This document shows, in pieces, positions 1-10,116 of a stretch of 64,000 bases of DNA (its first letter is position 1; each line of letters starts with the position of its first letter). Both the position numbers and the translations under genes were made by a program. A model generated the notes under the pieces. It was given only the letters and a program-made list of their open reading frames with translations, did no database searches and was not told the origin of the DNA. This DNA is from Lichenicola cladoniae (lineage in GTDB: Bacteria; Pseudomonadota; Alphaproteobacteria; Acetobacterales; Acetobacteraceae): contig NZ_CP053708.1 in NCBI RefSeq assembly GCF_013201075.1, positions 1,181,501-1,245,500 of the forward strand, in the 5' to 3' direction.

Positions 1-1200
1 CACTACGAAGCCGGTCGCGATGGTCAGGGCCATCAGCGACAGGTTGTCGAGCGCGAAGCCGAGCATGTACATCGCGCTGAACGTCGAGATGATCGAGACC
101 GGCACGGCGACCGCCGGGATCAGCGTCGAGCGGAAGGTGCGCAGGAACACCAGCACGACCAGCACGACCAGCACGATGGCGATCAGCAGCGTGGTCTGGG
201 TATCGCTGACCGAGGCGCGGATGGTGGTGGAGCGGTCCATGCCGATATGCAGCGACACGTCGGCGGGCAGCGCGGTCTGTAGTGTCGGCAGCAGCGCCTT
301 GATGCCGTCGATGGTCTTGATGATGTTGGCGTTGGCCTGCGGATAGACGATGCAGATGACCGAGGGCTCGCCGTTGTAGTAGCCGGCGTTGCGAAGATCC
401 TCGACGCTGTCGTTGATCTCGGCGATATCGGTGAGCCGGATCGGCGCGCCGTTGCGATAACCGACCACCAGGTCGCGATAATCCGCCGCCTTGCGGGCCT
501 GGTCGTTGGTGTCGAGCTGGTAGCGGCGGGGGCCGACATCGATGAAGCCCTTCGGCGTGTTGGCGTTGGCCGACGAGAGGGCGGCGCGTACGTCCTCGAA
601 GCCGATCCCCTGCTGGAACATCGGCAGCGGGTTCATCTCGACCCGGACCGCCGGCAGCGAACTGCCGCCGGGTTGGAAATTACCGACGCCCTGTACCTTC
701 GAGAGCTGCTGCTGCAGGACGTTGGTGGCGAGGTCGAAGAGTTCCGGCATCGTCTTCGTCTTGGACGTGAGCGCCAGGATCATGATCGGCTGCCCGGCCG
801 GGTTGAACTTGTGATAGACCGGATTGCTGCGCAGGCTGGTGGGCAGGTCGGCGCGGGCCGACTGGATCGCCGCCTCGACGGCATGGGCTGCCGTGTTGAC
901 GTCGGTCGAGAGGTCGAACTGGATCACGATGCGGGTCGAGTTCTGAACGCTTTCCGAGGTCATCTCGGTGACGCCGGCGATGGTGCCGAGATGCCGTTCG
1001 AGCGGCGTCGCCACCGTCTCGGCGACTTCTTCCGGCGAGCCGCCGGGCTGGGTCGCCTGCACCTGGATCACCGGGAAGGCGACGTTGGGCAGTGGTGCGA
1101 CCGGCAGCTTGGTGTAGGCGAACGCCCCGCTCAGAGTCAGGGCGACGGTCAGCAGCGTGGTCGCCACCGGTCGCAGGATGAAGGGCCGGGAGATGTTCAT
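1..1200 (-). CDS. mdtC: RND multidrug efflux permease, MdtC-like (partial, runs off the window)
   Basis: Inner-membrane proton-driven efflux permease of the RND/AcrB superfamily, second permease of an MdtABC-type pump. The visible N-terminal 400 codons read [17 protein letters not shown], then a first transmembrane helix, the porter-domain hallmark [12 protein letters not shown] and the start of the transmembrane block, ending in [13 protein letters not shown]. The rest lies beyond position 1. The ATG overlaps the TGA of the upstream permease by four bases (ATGA), so the two are translationally coupled. Like MdtB and MdtC of E. coli, the two permeases are similar but not identical and probably form a heterotrimer. 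The substrate cannot be read from the sequence. Confidence 0.93.
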   Translation of the reverse strand, partial: MNISRPFILRPVATTLLTVALTLSGAFAYTKLPVAPLPNVAFPVIQVQATQPGGSPEEVAETVATPLERHLGTIAGVTEMTSESVQNSTRIVIQFDLSTDVNTAAHAVEAAIQSARADLPTSLRSNPVYHKFNPAGQPIMILALTSKTKTMPELFDLATNVLQQQLSKVQGVGNFQPGGSSLPAVRVEMNPLPMFQQGIGFEDVRAALSSANANTPKGFIDVGPRRYQLDTNDQARKAADYRDLVVGYRNGAPIRLTDIAEINDSVEDLRNAGYYNGEPSVICIVYPQANANIIKTIDGIKALLPTLQTALPADVSLHIGMDRSTTIRASVSDTQTTLLIAIVLVVLVVLVFLRTFRSTLIPAVAVPVSIISTFSAMYMLGFALDNLSLMALTIATGFVV

Positions 1201-4200
1201 CGCGTGGTGGACGGACCGGGCGTCGGCTCGGCCCGACCGGCGTTGCGCCGTCTCATCCAGGCCCGGGTCCGCCGGCTCAGCCCGTCCATGAACAGGTAGA
1301 TCACCGGGGTGGTGAACAGGGTCAGCAACTGGCTGACCATCAGCCCGCCGACGATGGCGATGCCGAGCGGACGCCTGAGCTCCGAGCCGGTACCGGTGCC
1401 CATCATCAGCGGCAGGGCGGCGAACGCGGCTGCCAGCGTGGTCATCAGGATCGGCCGGAAGCGGAGCAGGGCGGCACGCCTGATCGCGTCGAACGGGGTC
1501 ATGCCGTCCTCGCGTTCAGCCTCGAGCGCGAAGTCGATCATCATGATCGCGTTCTTCTTCACGATGCCGATCAGCAGTACGATGCCGATGATGCCCATCA
1601 CGTCCAGGTCGGCGCCGGCGATCATCAGGGCGGCCAGCGCGCCGATGCCGGCGGACGGCAGCGTCGACAGGATGGTGACCGGGTGGATGAAGCTCTCGTA
1701 GAGCACGCCCAGCACGATATAGACCGCGGCCAGTGCGGCCAGCACCAGGAAGAATTCGTTGCCGAGGCTGCTCTGGAACGCGGCCGCGGTGCCCTGGAAC
1801 GAGGTCTGGAAGCTCGACGGCAGCCCGATCGATTTTTCGGCGGTGTCGATCGCGTTCACCGCAGGTCCGAGCGAGGCGCCGTCCCTCAGGTTGAACGAGA
1901 TCGTCGTGGCCGGAAACTGGCCCAGATGCGAGATCAGCAATGGCGCGGTGCCGATATGAACCGATGCCACCGCGCTCAGCGGCACCAGCCCGCCGGTCGG
2001 CTGCCGCGCCGCGCCGGTGGTCGTGGTGCTGGTGCTCGAGGCACTGCCCGGCAGGTAGATCTGGTTCAGGCTGGACAGGTCGCGCTGGAGCGCCTTGTCA
2101 ACTTCCAGGATCACCCGGTACTGGTTCGACTGGGTGTAGATCGTGCTGATCTGGCGCTGGCCGAAGCTGTCGTAGAGCGCGTTGTCGACGGTCTGCGGCG
2201 TGATGCTGAAGCGCGCCGCGGTGGCGCGGTCGAGCGTCACGTTGGCGACCAAGCCGCTCGCCTGCAGGTCGGACGTGACATCCTCGAGCTGCGGCAGCGC
2301 CTGCAGGGCGGCCACCACCTTGGGCACCCAGACGTTGAAATCGTCGTAGTTCGGGGTTTCCAGCACGAACTGGTACTGCGTCGCCGACACCGCGGTATCG
2401 AGCGAGAGATCCTGCACCGGCTGCATGTACAGCCGCACCCCGGCCACGTTCGCCACCTCGGTCTGCAGGCGCCGTATGACGCCCGATGCGGTCAGGTTGC
2501 GGTCGTCGTGCGGCCTCAGGTTGATCAGGAACCGGCCCTGGTTGAGGGTCATGTTGGTCCCGTCGACGCCGATGAACGAGGACAGGCTGATCACGTCCTC
2601 GTCGGCCAGGATCACCCGGGCCAGCGCCTGCTGGTGCGTCGACATCGCGGCCAGCGACGTATCCTGGGACGCCACCGAAACGCCCTGGATGACGCCGGTA
2701 TCCTGGATCGGGAAGAACCCCTTGGGGATGATGACCGCGAGCACGACCGTGGCCGCGATGGTCAGCACCGCCACGAACAGGGTCAGCGGCTGGTGGCGCA
2801 GCACCACGTCGAGCATGCGGCCGTAGCCGGCAATGGTCCGGTCGATCAGGCTTTCGGTCCATCGCGAGAATCGGGTGCCGGACTGGATCTTCGCGCCGTC
2901 CGGATGATGCGGCTGCTCGCGCAGCATCCGCGCGCACAGCATCGGCACCAGGGTGAGCGACACGAGTGCCGACAGCACGATGGTGACGGCAAGCGTGATG
3001 GCGAACTCGTGGAACAGCCGGCCGACCACATCGCCCATGAACAGCAGCGGGATCAGCACGGCGATCAGCGAGACCGTCAGCGAGACGATGGTGAAACCGA
3101 TCTGCCCGGCGCCCTTGAGCGCCGCCTGCATCCGGGTCTCGCCCATCTCGATATAGCGGGCGATGTTCTCGATCATGACGATGGCGTCGTCGACCACGAA
3201 GCCGGTCGCGATGGTCAGCGACATCAGCGACAAATTGTCGAGCGAGAAACCCAGCAGGTACATGATCGCCATGGTGCCGATCAGCGACAGCGGCACCGAC
3301 AGGCTCGGGATGATGGTCGCCGGGATGTTGCGCAGGAACAGGAAGATCACCAGCACGACCAGGCCGACCGACAGCAGCAGCTCGAACTCGACGTCGCTGA
3401 CCGAGGCGCGGATGGTCGTGGTCCGGTCGGTCAGCGGCGTGATGGTGATGCCGGCCGGGATCGAGCTGCGCAGCTGCGGCAGGATCCGGTCGATGGCGTT
3501 CACCACCGCGATGACGTTGGCGCCGGGCTGGCGCTGCACGTTCAGGATGATCGCCGGCGTGGTGTTCGCCCATGCCGCGAGCTGGGTGTTTTCCGGGCCG
3601 CTGACCACGGTGGCGACGTCGCGCACCCGGATCGGCGCGCCGTTGCTGTAGGCGATCACCTGATCGGCGAGAATGTCGGGCGCACTGATCTGTCCGTTCA
3701 CCTGCAGGGTGGAGGAGTGCAGCGGGCCGTCGAAGGTGCCGGTCGGCGAGTTGACGTTGACCGTGGTGATGATGGTGCGCAGGTCGTCGAGGCTCAGGCC
3801 GTAGGAGCTCAGCGCGCGGCTGTTCACCTTGACCCGGATCGCCTTGCGATTGCCGCCGGTCAGCGTCACCAGCCCGACGCCGCTGATCTGGCTGATCTTC
3901 TGCGCCAGCCGCGTGTCGACATAATCCTCGACATCGACCAGCGTCATCGTCTTCGAGGTGATGCCGAGCGTCAGGATCGGGGTGTCGGCCGGATTGACCT
4001 TGGCGTAGATCGGCGGCGCGGGCAGGTCGGTCGGCAGCAGCGAGTTCGCGGCATTGATCGCCGCCTGCACTTCCTGCTCGGCGACGTCGATGTTGATGGA
4101 CAGCCCGAAGCGCAGCGTGATCACCGATGCGCCGGCCGAGCTCTTGCTCTGCATCTGGTCGAGGCCGGGCATCTGGCCGAGCTGGTATTCGAGCGGCGCC

Positions 4201-4391
4201 GTCACGTAGGTGGTCATCACCTGCGGCCCGGCGCCCGGATAGAAGGTCTGCACCTGGATAGTCGGATATTCGACCTGGGGCAGGGCGGCGATCGGAAGGA
4301 ACTTGTACCCGAGCAGCCCGACCATCAGGATCGCGAGCATCAGCAGGGTGGTCGCGACCGGCCTGACGATGAAGAGGCGGGAGAGGTTCAC
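1197..4391 (-). CDS. mdtB: RND multidrug efflux permease, MdtB-like
   Basis: Full-length RND permease of 1064 residues, the usual size for this family. It starts [20 protein letters not shown], has large periplasmic porter loops after helices 1 and 7, and carries the proton-relay aspartates in helix 4 ([12 protein letters not shown]). It should work with the membrane fusion protein encoded just upstream, with the second permease that overlaps its stop codon, and with an outer-membrane TolC-type channel not seen in the window. Family assignment is firm. The MdtB name rests on gene order (fusion protein, permease, permease) and general resemblance. Confidence 0.94.
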   Translation of the reverse strand: MNLSRLFIVRPVATTLLMLAILMVGLLGYKFLPIAALPQVEYPTIQVQTFYPGAGPQVMTTYVTAPLEYQLGQMPGLDQMQSKSSAGASVITLRFGLSINIDVAEQEVQAAINAANSLLPTDLPAPPIYAKVNPADTPILTLGITSKTMTLVDVEDYVDTRLAQKISQISGVGLVTLTGGNRKAIRVKVNSRALSSYGLSLDDLRTIITTVNVNSPTGTFDGPLHSSTLQVNGQISAPDILADQVIAYSNGAPIRVRDVATVVSGPENTQLAAWANTTPAIILNVQRQPGANVIAVVNAIDRILPQLRSSIPAGITITPLTDRTTTIRASVSDVEFELLLSVGLVVLVIFLFLRNIPATIIPSLSVPLSLIGTMAIMYLLGFSLDNLSLMSLTIATGFVVDDAIVMIENIARYIEMGETRMQAALKGAGQIGFTIVSLTVSLIAVLIPLLFMGDVVGRLFHEFAITLAVTIVLSALVSLTLVPMLCARMLREQPHHPDGAKIQSGTRFSRWTESLIDRTIAGYGRMLDVVLRHQPLTLFVAVLTIAATVVLAVIIPKGFFPIQDTGVIQGVSVASQDTSLAAMSTHQQALARVILADEDVISLSSFIGVDGTNMTLNQGRFLINLRPHDDRNLTASGVIRRLQTEVANVAGVRLYMQPVQDLSLDTAVSATQYQFVLETPNYDDFNVWVPKVVAALQALPQLEDVTSDLQASGLVANVTLDRATAARFSITPQTVDNALYDSFGQRQISTIYTQSNQYRVILEVDKALQRDLSSLNQIYLPGSASSTSTTTTGAARQPTGGLVPLSAVASVHIGTAPLLISHLGQFPATTISFNLRDGASLGPAVNAIDTAEKSIGLPSSFQTSFQGTAAAFQSSLGNEFFLVLAALAAVYIVLGVLYESFIHPVTILSTLPSAGIGALAALMIAGADLDVMGIIGIVLLIGIVKKNAIMMIDFALEAEREDGMTPFDAIRRAALLRFRPILMTTLAAAFAALPLMMGTGTGSELRRPLGIAIVGGLMVSQLLTLFTTPVIYLFMDGLSRRTRAWMRRRNAGRAEPTPGPSTTR

Positions 4392-4449
4392 GGGCGGCTG
4401 GTCCGGTCGGTGTTCAGGCGCGGATCAGCCTCGCGGCCGCCGGCCAGGC

Positions 4450-5778
4450 TCACTGATCCCCGCCGTGTCTGTGGTGGGCCGGCGTGCCTGCGGCAGCCGG
4501 CGCCTTGGCGGGCGCCGGCGGTGGGACCATCACCTTAGAGCCGGTCTTGAGCTTGTCGGTGCCGTCGGTGACGACCTTGTCGCCGACTGCCAGTCCCGAC
4601 GTGATGACGGTGTCGGTCATACTGGCTGTGCCGGTCTTGATCGGCCTGACGGCGACGGTGTTGTCGGCCTGCACCAGATAGACGAAGTTGCCCTGTGGCC
4701 CGGTCTGGATGGCCCCGTTGGGGATCAGGACCGCGTTATGCAGCGTCTGCAGCAGCAGGCGGGCGTTGACGAACTGGTTGGGGAACAGCGCGTCGTCGGT
4801 GTTGGTGAAGATCGAGCGGATGCGCACGGTCCCGGTGCTGGTGTCGATCGTATTGTCTATGGTCTGAACGAAGCCGGACGCCAGCTTTAGCGTGTTGGTT
4901 CGGTCGTATGCATCGACCTCGAGCTTCGTGCCCGCCTTCATCTGCGCCTGGAGCGAGGGGATGTTGTCCTCGGGAATGGTGAAGATCACCGAGATCGGAT
5001 GAACCTGCGTGACCACCACGAGCCCGTTGGTGGCCGAGGATGTGATGTAGTTGCCGGCATCGACCTGGCGCAGTCCGACACGACCGTCGATCGGCGACAG
5101 GATGTGGCAATAGGCGATGTTCTGCTTGGCGCTGGCAATCTGGCCTTCGTCGGTGCGTATCGCGCCCTGGTATTGGCCGACCACGAAGATCTGGTTCTCG
5201 GCGAGCTGGGAGGCGATGCTCTTCTGGCGCAGCAGTAGCTGGTAGCGCGCGTAGTCGGCCTGTGCCTGCTTCAGAAGCGCCGTGTCGCGGATCAGGTTGC
5301 CTTCGTACTGGGTCAGCGTGGCGATGTAGAGCCTGGGATCCACCAGGGCGAGCTGGTCACCCTTGTGAACCTCCTGGCCCTCGGTGAAGTTCACCTCGAG
5401 CAGGTAGCCGCTGATCTGCGACTGCACGGTGATCGTGGCGAGCGAGGTCACGGTACCGAGCTGGGTCAGCACCACCGGCATGTCGCCGGTCCGCGCGACC
5501 GCTTCGCTCACCGGCTGCGCCTGCGCGGTGCCGTCCGCATTCTGTCCCGCGGCACCTCGGTGGTGGCGTCCGCCGGTCGCCGCCGGCTTCGTTTGTGGCC
5601 GCAGCAGCGCATATGCAATGACGCCCACCACCAGCAGGACGATCAGCCAAGGGAGCCACCGGCGCCTGCGCCGGGACGTTGCGGCCGGGCCGGATGGCGG
5701 TAATGGAGCCGGCGAAGCAGCAGTGTGGGCATCCGCTACGCGAGTGTCGCGATCAGGGATTCTGGTCGGCTCGTCCAT
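4450..5778 (-). CDS. mdtA: RND efflux periplasmic adaptor (membrane fusion protein), MdtA-like
   Basis: Adaptor subunit of 442 residues that bridges the RND permeases to an outer-membrane channel. A Ser/Pro-rich cytoplasmic leader and an Arg cluster precede one membrane anchor (residues about 40-60, WLPWLIVLLVVGVIAYALL). Biotin-lipoyl-like and barrel-sandwich segments follow (VQSQISGYLLEVNFTEGQEV), then a helical hairpin and the typical second lipoyl half (ILSPIDGRVGLRQVDAGNYI). The His/Ala/Pro-rich tail is probably disordered. A purine-rich GGGAG ribosome site lies six to ten bases before the ATG. It is first in the operon, 58 bp upstream of the first permease gene. Confidence 0.92.
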   Translation of the reverse strand: MDEPTRIPDRDTRVADAHTAASPAPLPPSGPAATSRRRRRWLPWLIVLLVVGVIAYALLRPQTKPAATGGRHHRGAAGQNADGTAQAQPVSEAVARTGDMPVVLTQLGTVTSLATITVQSQISGYLLEVNFTEGQEVHKGDQLALVDPRLYIATLTQYEGNLIRDTALLKQAQADYARYQLLLRQKSIASQLAENQIFVVGQYQGAIRTDEGQIASAKQNIAYCHILSPIDGRVGLRQVDAGNYITSSATNGLVVVTQVHPISVIFTIPEDNIPSLQAQMKAGTKLEVDAYDRTNTLKLASGFVQTIDNTIDTSTGTVRIRSIFTNTDDALFPNQFVNARLLLQTLHNAVLIPNGAIQTGPQGNFVYLVQADNTVAVRPIKTGTASMTDTVITSGLAVGDKVVTDGTDKLKTGSKVMVPPPAPAKAPAAAGTPAHHRHGGDQ

Positions 5779-6106
5779 GCTGCTCCCTACCCCGTATCAG
5801 GGCGCATGCAGTGAAGGCGCGCGCTTGGCACGCGTCTGCTGTGTCGTAGCAGATTATAGGCCCGCCAAAGATGGCAGGTTTCGCGCAAATCCCGCTCGAA
5901 ACGTCACAGCATCTTCCATCAGGCCGGTATTCTCTGAGCAAACACGGGTTCGTGAGACAATCAAGGCGAGATTGTGGCACAACTATGAGTATGCTATGAA
6001 GACTTCATTGGTGCCCCTGGTTTAGATCATCACCCGGTTCGCCGCGTGGCGGATTAGAAAAGTCCGCTGCTCTTTCCGTCCGACGACGGAGCACAGGAGA
6101 CAGGCA
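5779..6106. promoter_or_regulatory. Leader and promoter region of the mdtABC operon
   Basis: A 328-bp stretch without a convincing gene between the divergent efflux operon and a small plus-strand ORF. It is more AT-rich than its flanks. It holds an inverted repeat TCTGCT-N7-AGCAGA at 5835-5853, which lies 57-75 bp upstream of the mdtA ATG and could be a repressor site. No regulator gene for the pump lies beside it in this window. Confidence 0.35.
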
Positions 6107-6280
6107 ATGTTTCGCAGGCTCTTCGCACTCGAGACCCAGGCTCTTCAGGCACGCACTGATGACTTGGTCATCCGACAGGACCAGTCTGATTACGCAAACC
6201 GGGATACGGTCCGCGACATCTCGTATCTCGCTGGAAGCTCCTCCCGCCACGGCATGTGGGCGTCCCGCGCCACTGCCTAA
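6107..6280 (+). CDS. Small hypothetical protein, 57 aa
   Basis: Short frame starting MFRRLFALETQALQARTDD and ending in TAA. It has a good ribosome site (AGGAGA, about seven bases before ATG). The protein is charged, with no membrane segment or recognisable domain. Possible because of the ribosome site and its place in an otherwise empty gap. A GC-rich hairpin lies 26 bp past its stop. Function unknown, and it could be a chance frame. Confidence 0.35.
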   Translation: MFRRLFALETQALQARTDDLVIRQDQSDYANRDTVRDISYLAGSSSRHGMWASRATA

Positions 6281-6305
6281 GACCCGAACTATTTAGCCTC
6301 GACCG

Positions 6306-6323
6306 CCGGGAGGCGACTCCCGG
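6306..6323. terminator. Stem-loop with GCGA tetraloop after the small ORF
   Basis: Seven-base-pair perfect stem CCGGGAG / CTCCCGG closed by GCGA, a GNRA-type tetraloop. No run of T follows on either strand, so it is at best a weak terminator or an RNA-stabilising hairpin. Confidence 0.35.
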
Positions 6324-6501
6324 TTAGAGCCCCACACGCGCGGCAGGCTCTCCCGCCAGCGCTCGCGCCTTGAGCGCCTTTCCTTCTCGATGATATGGTT
6401 CTGCCAACGGTTTCGACTGCGCTAGCGCGCTGTCCAAGGAACTGCGACCGGCGTGACCTCGTTCGCCGCAAAGCAACAACTTCAGTGGAGGATCGAGGGC
6501 A

Positions 6502-6783
6502 ATGGTCGACGAGAACGAAATCAAAGGCGCGGTCACCGAAGGCGTCGGCAAACTGAAGGATGGCGTTGGCGGGCTGACCGGCCAGACCGACATGCAGGCC
6601 GAGGGGAAGATCGACCAGCTCCAGGGCAAGGTGCAGCAGGAATACGGCGACCTGATCGACCAGGCTCAGGAGCAGCTCGACGAGGTGACCACCCTGGTGC
6701 GCGACCAGCCGTTCGCCGCACTCGGGATTGCGGCCGGCGTCGGGTTCCTGCTGGGCTTCCTGCTGATCCCCTCCCGCGACTGA
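6502..6783 (+). CDS. CsbD-like stress protein with C-terminal membrane anchor
   Basis: A 93-residue protein. The N-terminal half (MVDENEIKGAVTEGVGKLKD, then GKIDQLQGKVQQEYG) matches the CsbD/YjbJ general-stress family. The C-terminal third (LVRDQPFAALGIAAGVGFLLG) matches the DUF883/ElaB-type tail, a single membrane helix that anchors small proteins to the inner membrane. The mixture of the two modules in one short protein is seen here directly. Ribosome site GAGGG lies about seven bases before ATG. Expected, from family knowledge, to be induced in stress or stationary phase; biochemical role unknown. Confidence 0.82.
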   Translation: MVDENEIKGAVTEGVGKLKDGVGGLTGQTDMQAEGKIDQLQGKVQQEYGDLIDQAQEQLDEVTTLVRDQPFAALGIAAGVGFLLGFLLIPSRD

Positions 6784-6927
6784 CGTCATTCGCCTAGTCG
6801 TATCGGCGCCGATCCGCTTGCCACGGGCAGACCAAAGATGGTTTGCCTGTGGCAGCGGCGGCATCTGACGGCGACTCGCGCCCAGCGAGTCTGCCACGAG
6901 CCTCCCGAGCTACAGGCCGAGGGGTGG

Positions 6928-7551
6928 GTGTTGCCACATTACAGGCGCGAATCGGGTCATGGCGGCCGGGTTGCGGGAGTCGACGAAGTTGGTCGTGGCC
7001 CGCTGGCCGGGCCGGTGGTTGCGGCTGCGGTCATGTTCGCGACACGACCGCCGAGACGCCTTGCCGTCCTGCTCGACGACTCCAAGAAGCTGAGCCCCGA
7101 GGCGCGCCAGGTTGCGCACGACGCCCTGCTTGCCTGTCCCGGTATCTCGATCGCCCTCGGCGCCGCGTCGGTTCGGGACATCAAGCGGCTCAACATCCTG
7201 CACGCCAGCATGCTCGCAATGTCGCGTGCGGTCGCACGGCTGCCAGACCTCCCGGACCTGGTCCTGGTCGATGGGAATCGCTGTCCGAAGCTGACCTGCG
7301 CGTCCCAGGCGGTGATCGGCGGCGATGGCGTGTGCCTGTCGATCGCGGCCGCGTCGATCATTGCCAAGGTCACCCGCGACCGGCTGATGACCCGCCTCGG
7401 TCTGCGATGGCCCGGTTACGGCTGGGAGCGCAATGCGGGCTACGGCACCGCCTTTCATCGGGCGGCCCTCAACTCGCTCGGGCTGACCCGGCACCACCGG
7501 GAGGAGTTCGGCGCCGTACGCCAGCTCAGCCTGCTGCTCGAGCTGGCATGA
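6928..7551 (+). CDS. rnhB: Ribonuclease HII
   Basis: Endonuclease that removes ribonucleotides from DNA and cuts RNA of RNA-DNA hybrids. The DEDD active site is visible: D and E in [14 protein letters not shown] in VLVDGNRCP and D in AKVTRDRLM. Start chosen at GTG 6928 (or the adjacent TTG 6931) because GAGGGG lies just ahead and this gives about 207 residues, the normal family length. The frame stays open back to an ATG at 6838, which would add 30 residues unlike the family. The gene ends 22 bp before the CcrM-type methylase, and rnhB next to ccrM is a common alphaproteobacterial arrangement. Confidence 0.93.
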   Translation: MLPHYRRESGHGGRVAGVDEVGRGPLAGPVVAAAVMFATRPPRRLAVLLDDSKKLSPEARQVAHDALLACPGISIALGAASVRDIKRLNILHASMLAMSRAVARLPDLPDLVLVDGNRCPKLTCASQAVIGGDGVCLSIAAASIIAKVTRDRLMTRLGLRWPGYGWERNAGYGTAFHRAALNSLGLTRHHREEFGAVRQLSLLLELA

Positions 7552-7573
7552 TGTCGCTGACAAAAGATCGTTC

Positions 7574-8677
7574 ATGACGTACGCAGTGGGGATGGAGCTA
7601 CCGCTCGACCAGATCCTGCTCGGCGACTGCATAGAGCTGATGCGGCTGTTGCCGTCCGGCTCGGTCGACTGCGTGTTCGCCGACCCGCCCTATAACCTGC
7701 AGTTGCGCGGCGAACTGCGACGCCCCGACGACAGCCTGGTCGACGGCGTCGACGACGACTGGGACAAGTTCGGGGATTTCGCGGCCTACGACACCTTCAC
7801 TCGCAACTGGCTGGTCGAGGTCCGGCGGCTGATGCGCAAGGACGCCACGATCTGGGTGATCGGCTCGTATCACAACATCTTCCGCATCGGCAGCATCCTG
7901 CAGGATCTCGGCTTCTGGATCCTGAACGACGTGATCTGGCGCAAGTCGAACCCGATGCCGAACTTCCGCGGCCGCCGCTTCACCAACGCGCACGAGACGA
8001 TGATCTGGGCGGCGCGCGGCAAGGAGAGCCGCTACCGGTTCAACTACGCCGCGATGAAGGCGCTGAACGACGACGTTCAGATGCGGTCGGACTGGCTGCT
8101 GCCGCTCTGCACCGGCTCGGAGCGTCTGCGTAACCAGCACGGGCTCAAGCTGCATCCGACCCAGAAGCCGGAAAGCCTGCTGCACCGGGTCCTGTTGGCG
8201 AGCACCGGCGTCGACGACATCGTGCTGGACCCGTTCACCGGCACCGGCACCACCGCCGCTCTGGCGAAGCGCCTGCGCCGCCGCTTCATCGGCATCGAGC
8301 GCCATCCGGACTATGCCGAGGCCGCGATCGGCCGCTACCGTCGCGAACGCCCGTTGCCGATAGACAGCGTGATGGCGACCCCGGCCAAGCGCGACCTGCC
8401 ACGTGTGCCGTTCGGCAGCCTGGTCGAGCGCGGTCTGGTGCCGGCGGGCACGCGTCTGATGGACAAGCAGCGGCGGATCACCGCAACCGTCTCGCCGGAC
8501 GGCACCATCCTGAGCGGCACGATCCGGGGCTCGATCCACCAGCTCGGCGCCACCCTGACCAATGCGCCCTCCTGTAACGGCTGGACGTTCTGGCACTTCG
8601 AACGGGACGGCATCCTGATCACGCTCGACGTCGTGCGCACGGAGTCCACGCAGGTCGTCCGGGAGGAAGCCGGCTGA
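7574..8677 (+). CDS. ccrM: CcrM-type adenine-specific DNA methyltransferase (GANTC)
   Basis: Orphan beta-class N6-adenine methyltransferase that methylates GANTC and marks cell-cycle progress in alphaproteobacteria. Catalytic motif IV DPPYNL lies near residue 36 and the SAM-binding FxGxG motif is DPFTGTGTTAALAKRLRR. The beta order (catalytic motif before SAM motif) is clear. Residues from about 270 form the extra C-terminal domain (RMLDKQRRITATVSPDGT-like region) typical of CcrM. 367 residues is normal. No restriction enzyme gene is adjacent. The weak ribosome site leaves ATG 7592 as an alternative start. Confidence 0.93.
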   Translation: MTYAVGMELPLDQILLGDCIELMRLLPSGSVDCVFADPPYNLQLRGELRRPDDSLVDGVDDDWDKFGDFAAYDTFTRNWLVEVRRLMRKDATIWVIGSYHNIFRIGSILQDLGFWILNDVIWRKSNPMPNFRGRRFTNAHETMIWAARGKESRYRFNYAAMKALNDDVQMRSDWLLPLCTGSERLRNQHGLKLHPTQKPESLLHRVLLASTGVDDIVLDPFTGTGTTAALAKRLRRRFIGIERHPDYAEAAIGRYRRERPLPIDSVMATPAKRDLPRVPFGSLVERGLVPAGTRLMDKQRRITATVSPDGTILSGTIRGSIHQLGATLTNAPSCNGWTFWHFERDGILITLDVVRTESTQVVREEAG

Positions 8678-8737
8678 GCGCGGCCTTGGTCGGGCGGTGC
8701 AAATCCAGCGACCAGTTTAGCAAACGGAGACGGCACC

Positions 8738-8983
8738 GTGACTGATGGGGCAGTCGAGGACGCGGTGACGGTAAAGCTCGATCACAAGAATCGTGCCGAA
8801 CTCGATGCCCTGGCGCAACTGACATCGCGGGATCCGTCGTTCCTGATCGACGACGCGATCGCGATCTATCTCGCAGCGCACCGGTGGCCGATCGCACGTA
8901 TCGCCGACGGCCTGCATCAGGCCGAAGCGGGTGACTTTCCGTCTCCCGAAGAGGTCGATGCCGGTTATGCTCGCTGGGTATGA
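8738..8983 (+). CDS. Ribbon-helix-helix (CopG/ParD-like) antitoxin-type protein
   Basis: 81 residues beginning at GTG with GGAGA about eight bases upstream. The N-terminus VTVKLDHKNRAELDALAQL is a typical ribbon-helix-helix DNA-binding fold, and the acidic tail (EAGDFPSPEEVDAGYARW) resembles toxin-binding tails of ParD/RelB-type antitoxins. Such proteins are normally followed by a ParE/RelE toxin. Here only a decayed remnant of one is visible, so the gene looks like an orphan antitoxin. Confidence 0.75.
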   Translation: MTDGAVEDAVTVKLDHKNRAELDALAQLTSRDPSFLIDDAIAIYLAAHRWPIARIADGLHQAEAGDFPSPEEVDAGYARWV

Positions 8984-8984
8984 C

Positions 8985-9125
8985 CGCTCGCTGAACCCGC
9001 CCAGCGGCCCCCTGTTGCGGTCACGCTGCACGAGGTCATTGATGGCGTGCAGCTATGTCCGGCCCGGTCGGGTCTCCGACGCGAATGTCGACGTCCTGGC
9101 AATCCTGCACGGCGCCCGCGTGTAG
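8985..9125 (+). pseudogene. Remnant of a ParE/RelE-family toxin
   Basis: Directly after the antitoxin stop, the only recognisable stretch reads VRPGRVSDANVDVLAILHGA and ends at TAG 9125. The ending VLxILHGAR is the characteristic last strand of ParE/RelE toxins. The expected upstream 70 residues are missing: the preceding bases code for nothing resembling the family in any frame. Read as a large internal deletion of the toxin gene. The match is short, so confidence is moderate. Confidence 0.5.
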
Positions 9126-9152
9126 TGCCCGCGGTGCCCGCTGGTCGATGCC

Positions 9153-10088
9153 TTAATCCGGCGGGGGAAGCGCCGGCTGGGGCGCGTCGCCAACGGCGGC
9201 GCTGCCGAGGGACGCCGCGACGATGCCGCCGATCGCCAGCCAGTGCATGAATGTTAGATGCTCGCCCAGCAGGAACAGTCCGGCCAGCGTCGCGATGGCC
9301 GGCTCCAGGCTCATCAGGATGCTGAAGCTGCGCATGCTCATCCGGCGCATCGCCATCATCTCGATCGAGTAGGGCACCGCACTCGACAGCATGGCCATGC
9401 CGAACGCGCTCGCGATCAGGGCTGGATGCGTCGCCAGCGCCGGCAAGGCCTCGAAACCGAACGGCAGCACGAACACCGCCGCGACGCTCATGCCCAGCGC
9501 CGTCGCCGAGATGCCTTCGACATGCGAGCCCAGGTGGCGGCCTGTCAGGATGTAGAGCGCCCAGGTCACGCCGGCACCGAGCGCCAGCAGCACCCCGATC
9601 GGATCGAGCCGGTGCTGCGAGGCCGCCATCTGCCAGGGCTCCAGCAGCAGCAGCAGGCCGCCGATCGCCATGGCCGCCCAGAGAAGATCCAGGGCGCGAC
9701 GGGACCCGGCTACAGCCAGGGTCAGCGGCCCGATGAACTCGATGGCCACGGTGACGCCGAGCGGCAACCGGGCGAGGGCTGCATAGAACACCATGTTCAT
9801 CACCGCGAGCGACAGGCCGTAGGCAAGGATCGCGATCATCCCGCTCCGGGTCGGCCGGGCCATCGCCTGACGGTTCCACGGCCTGGCGATCAGCAACAGG
9901 ACGATCGCCGCCAGCAGGACCCGCATGCACGCGGTGCCGATCGGCCCCAGGACCGGGAACAGCAGCTTGGCGATCGACGCACCGATCTGCACCGAGCCCA
10001 TGCCGCCCAGCAGGGCTGGAAGGGCGAGCAGGCGGCGGGCTCGGAGATGGGACGCAGCTGCGGCGGTCGAGACCGCGGTTACCGACAC
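9153..10088 (-). CDS. EamA-family exporter, RhtA-like (threonine/homoserine efflux type)
   Basis: 311-residue inner-membrane protein with about ten predicted helices in two EamA repeats. The second repeat ends SIEMMAMRRMSMRSFSILMS followed by LEPAIATLAGLFLLGE, close to the RhtA signature. RhtA exports threonine and homoserine. The transport direction and substrate are inferred from family only. Starts at GTG. A single gene, separated by 28 bp from the next minus-strand gene. Confidence 0.82.
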   Translation of the reverse strand: MSVTAVSTAAAASHLRARRLLALPALLGGMGSVQIGASIAKLLFPVLGPIGTACMRVLLAAIVLLLIARPWNRQAMARPTRSGMIAILAYGLSLAVMNMVFYAALARLPLGVTVAIEFIGPLTLAVAGSRRALDLLWAAMAIGGLLLLLEPWQMAASQHRLDPIGVLLALGAGVTWALYILTGRHLGSHVEGISATALGMSVAAVFVLPFGFEALPALATHPALIASAFGMAMLSSAVPYSIEMMAMRRMSMRSFSILMSLEPAIATLAGLFLLGEHLTFMHWLAIGGIVAASLGSAAVGDAPQPALPPPD

Positions 10089-10116
10089 GGAACCAGGGAC
10101 GATCTAGAACAGCCTG

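Noticed and set aside
1683..4538. A 951-codon open frame on the plus strand opposite the RND permease
   Set aside because: His/Arg/Gln-rich composition without domains, lying entirely across a strong, conserved minus-strand gene; typical antisense frame of GC-rich DNA.
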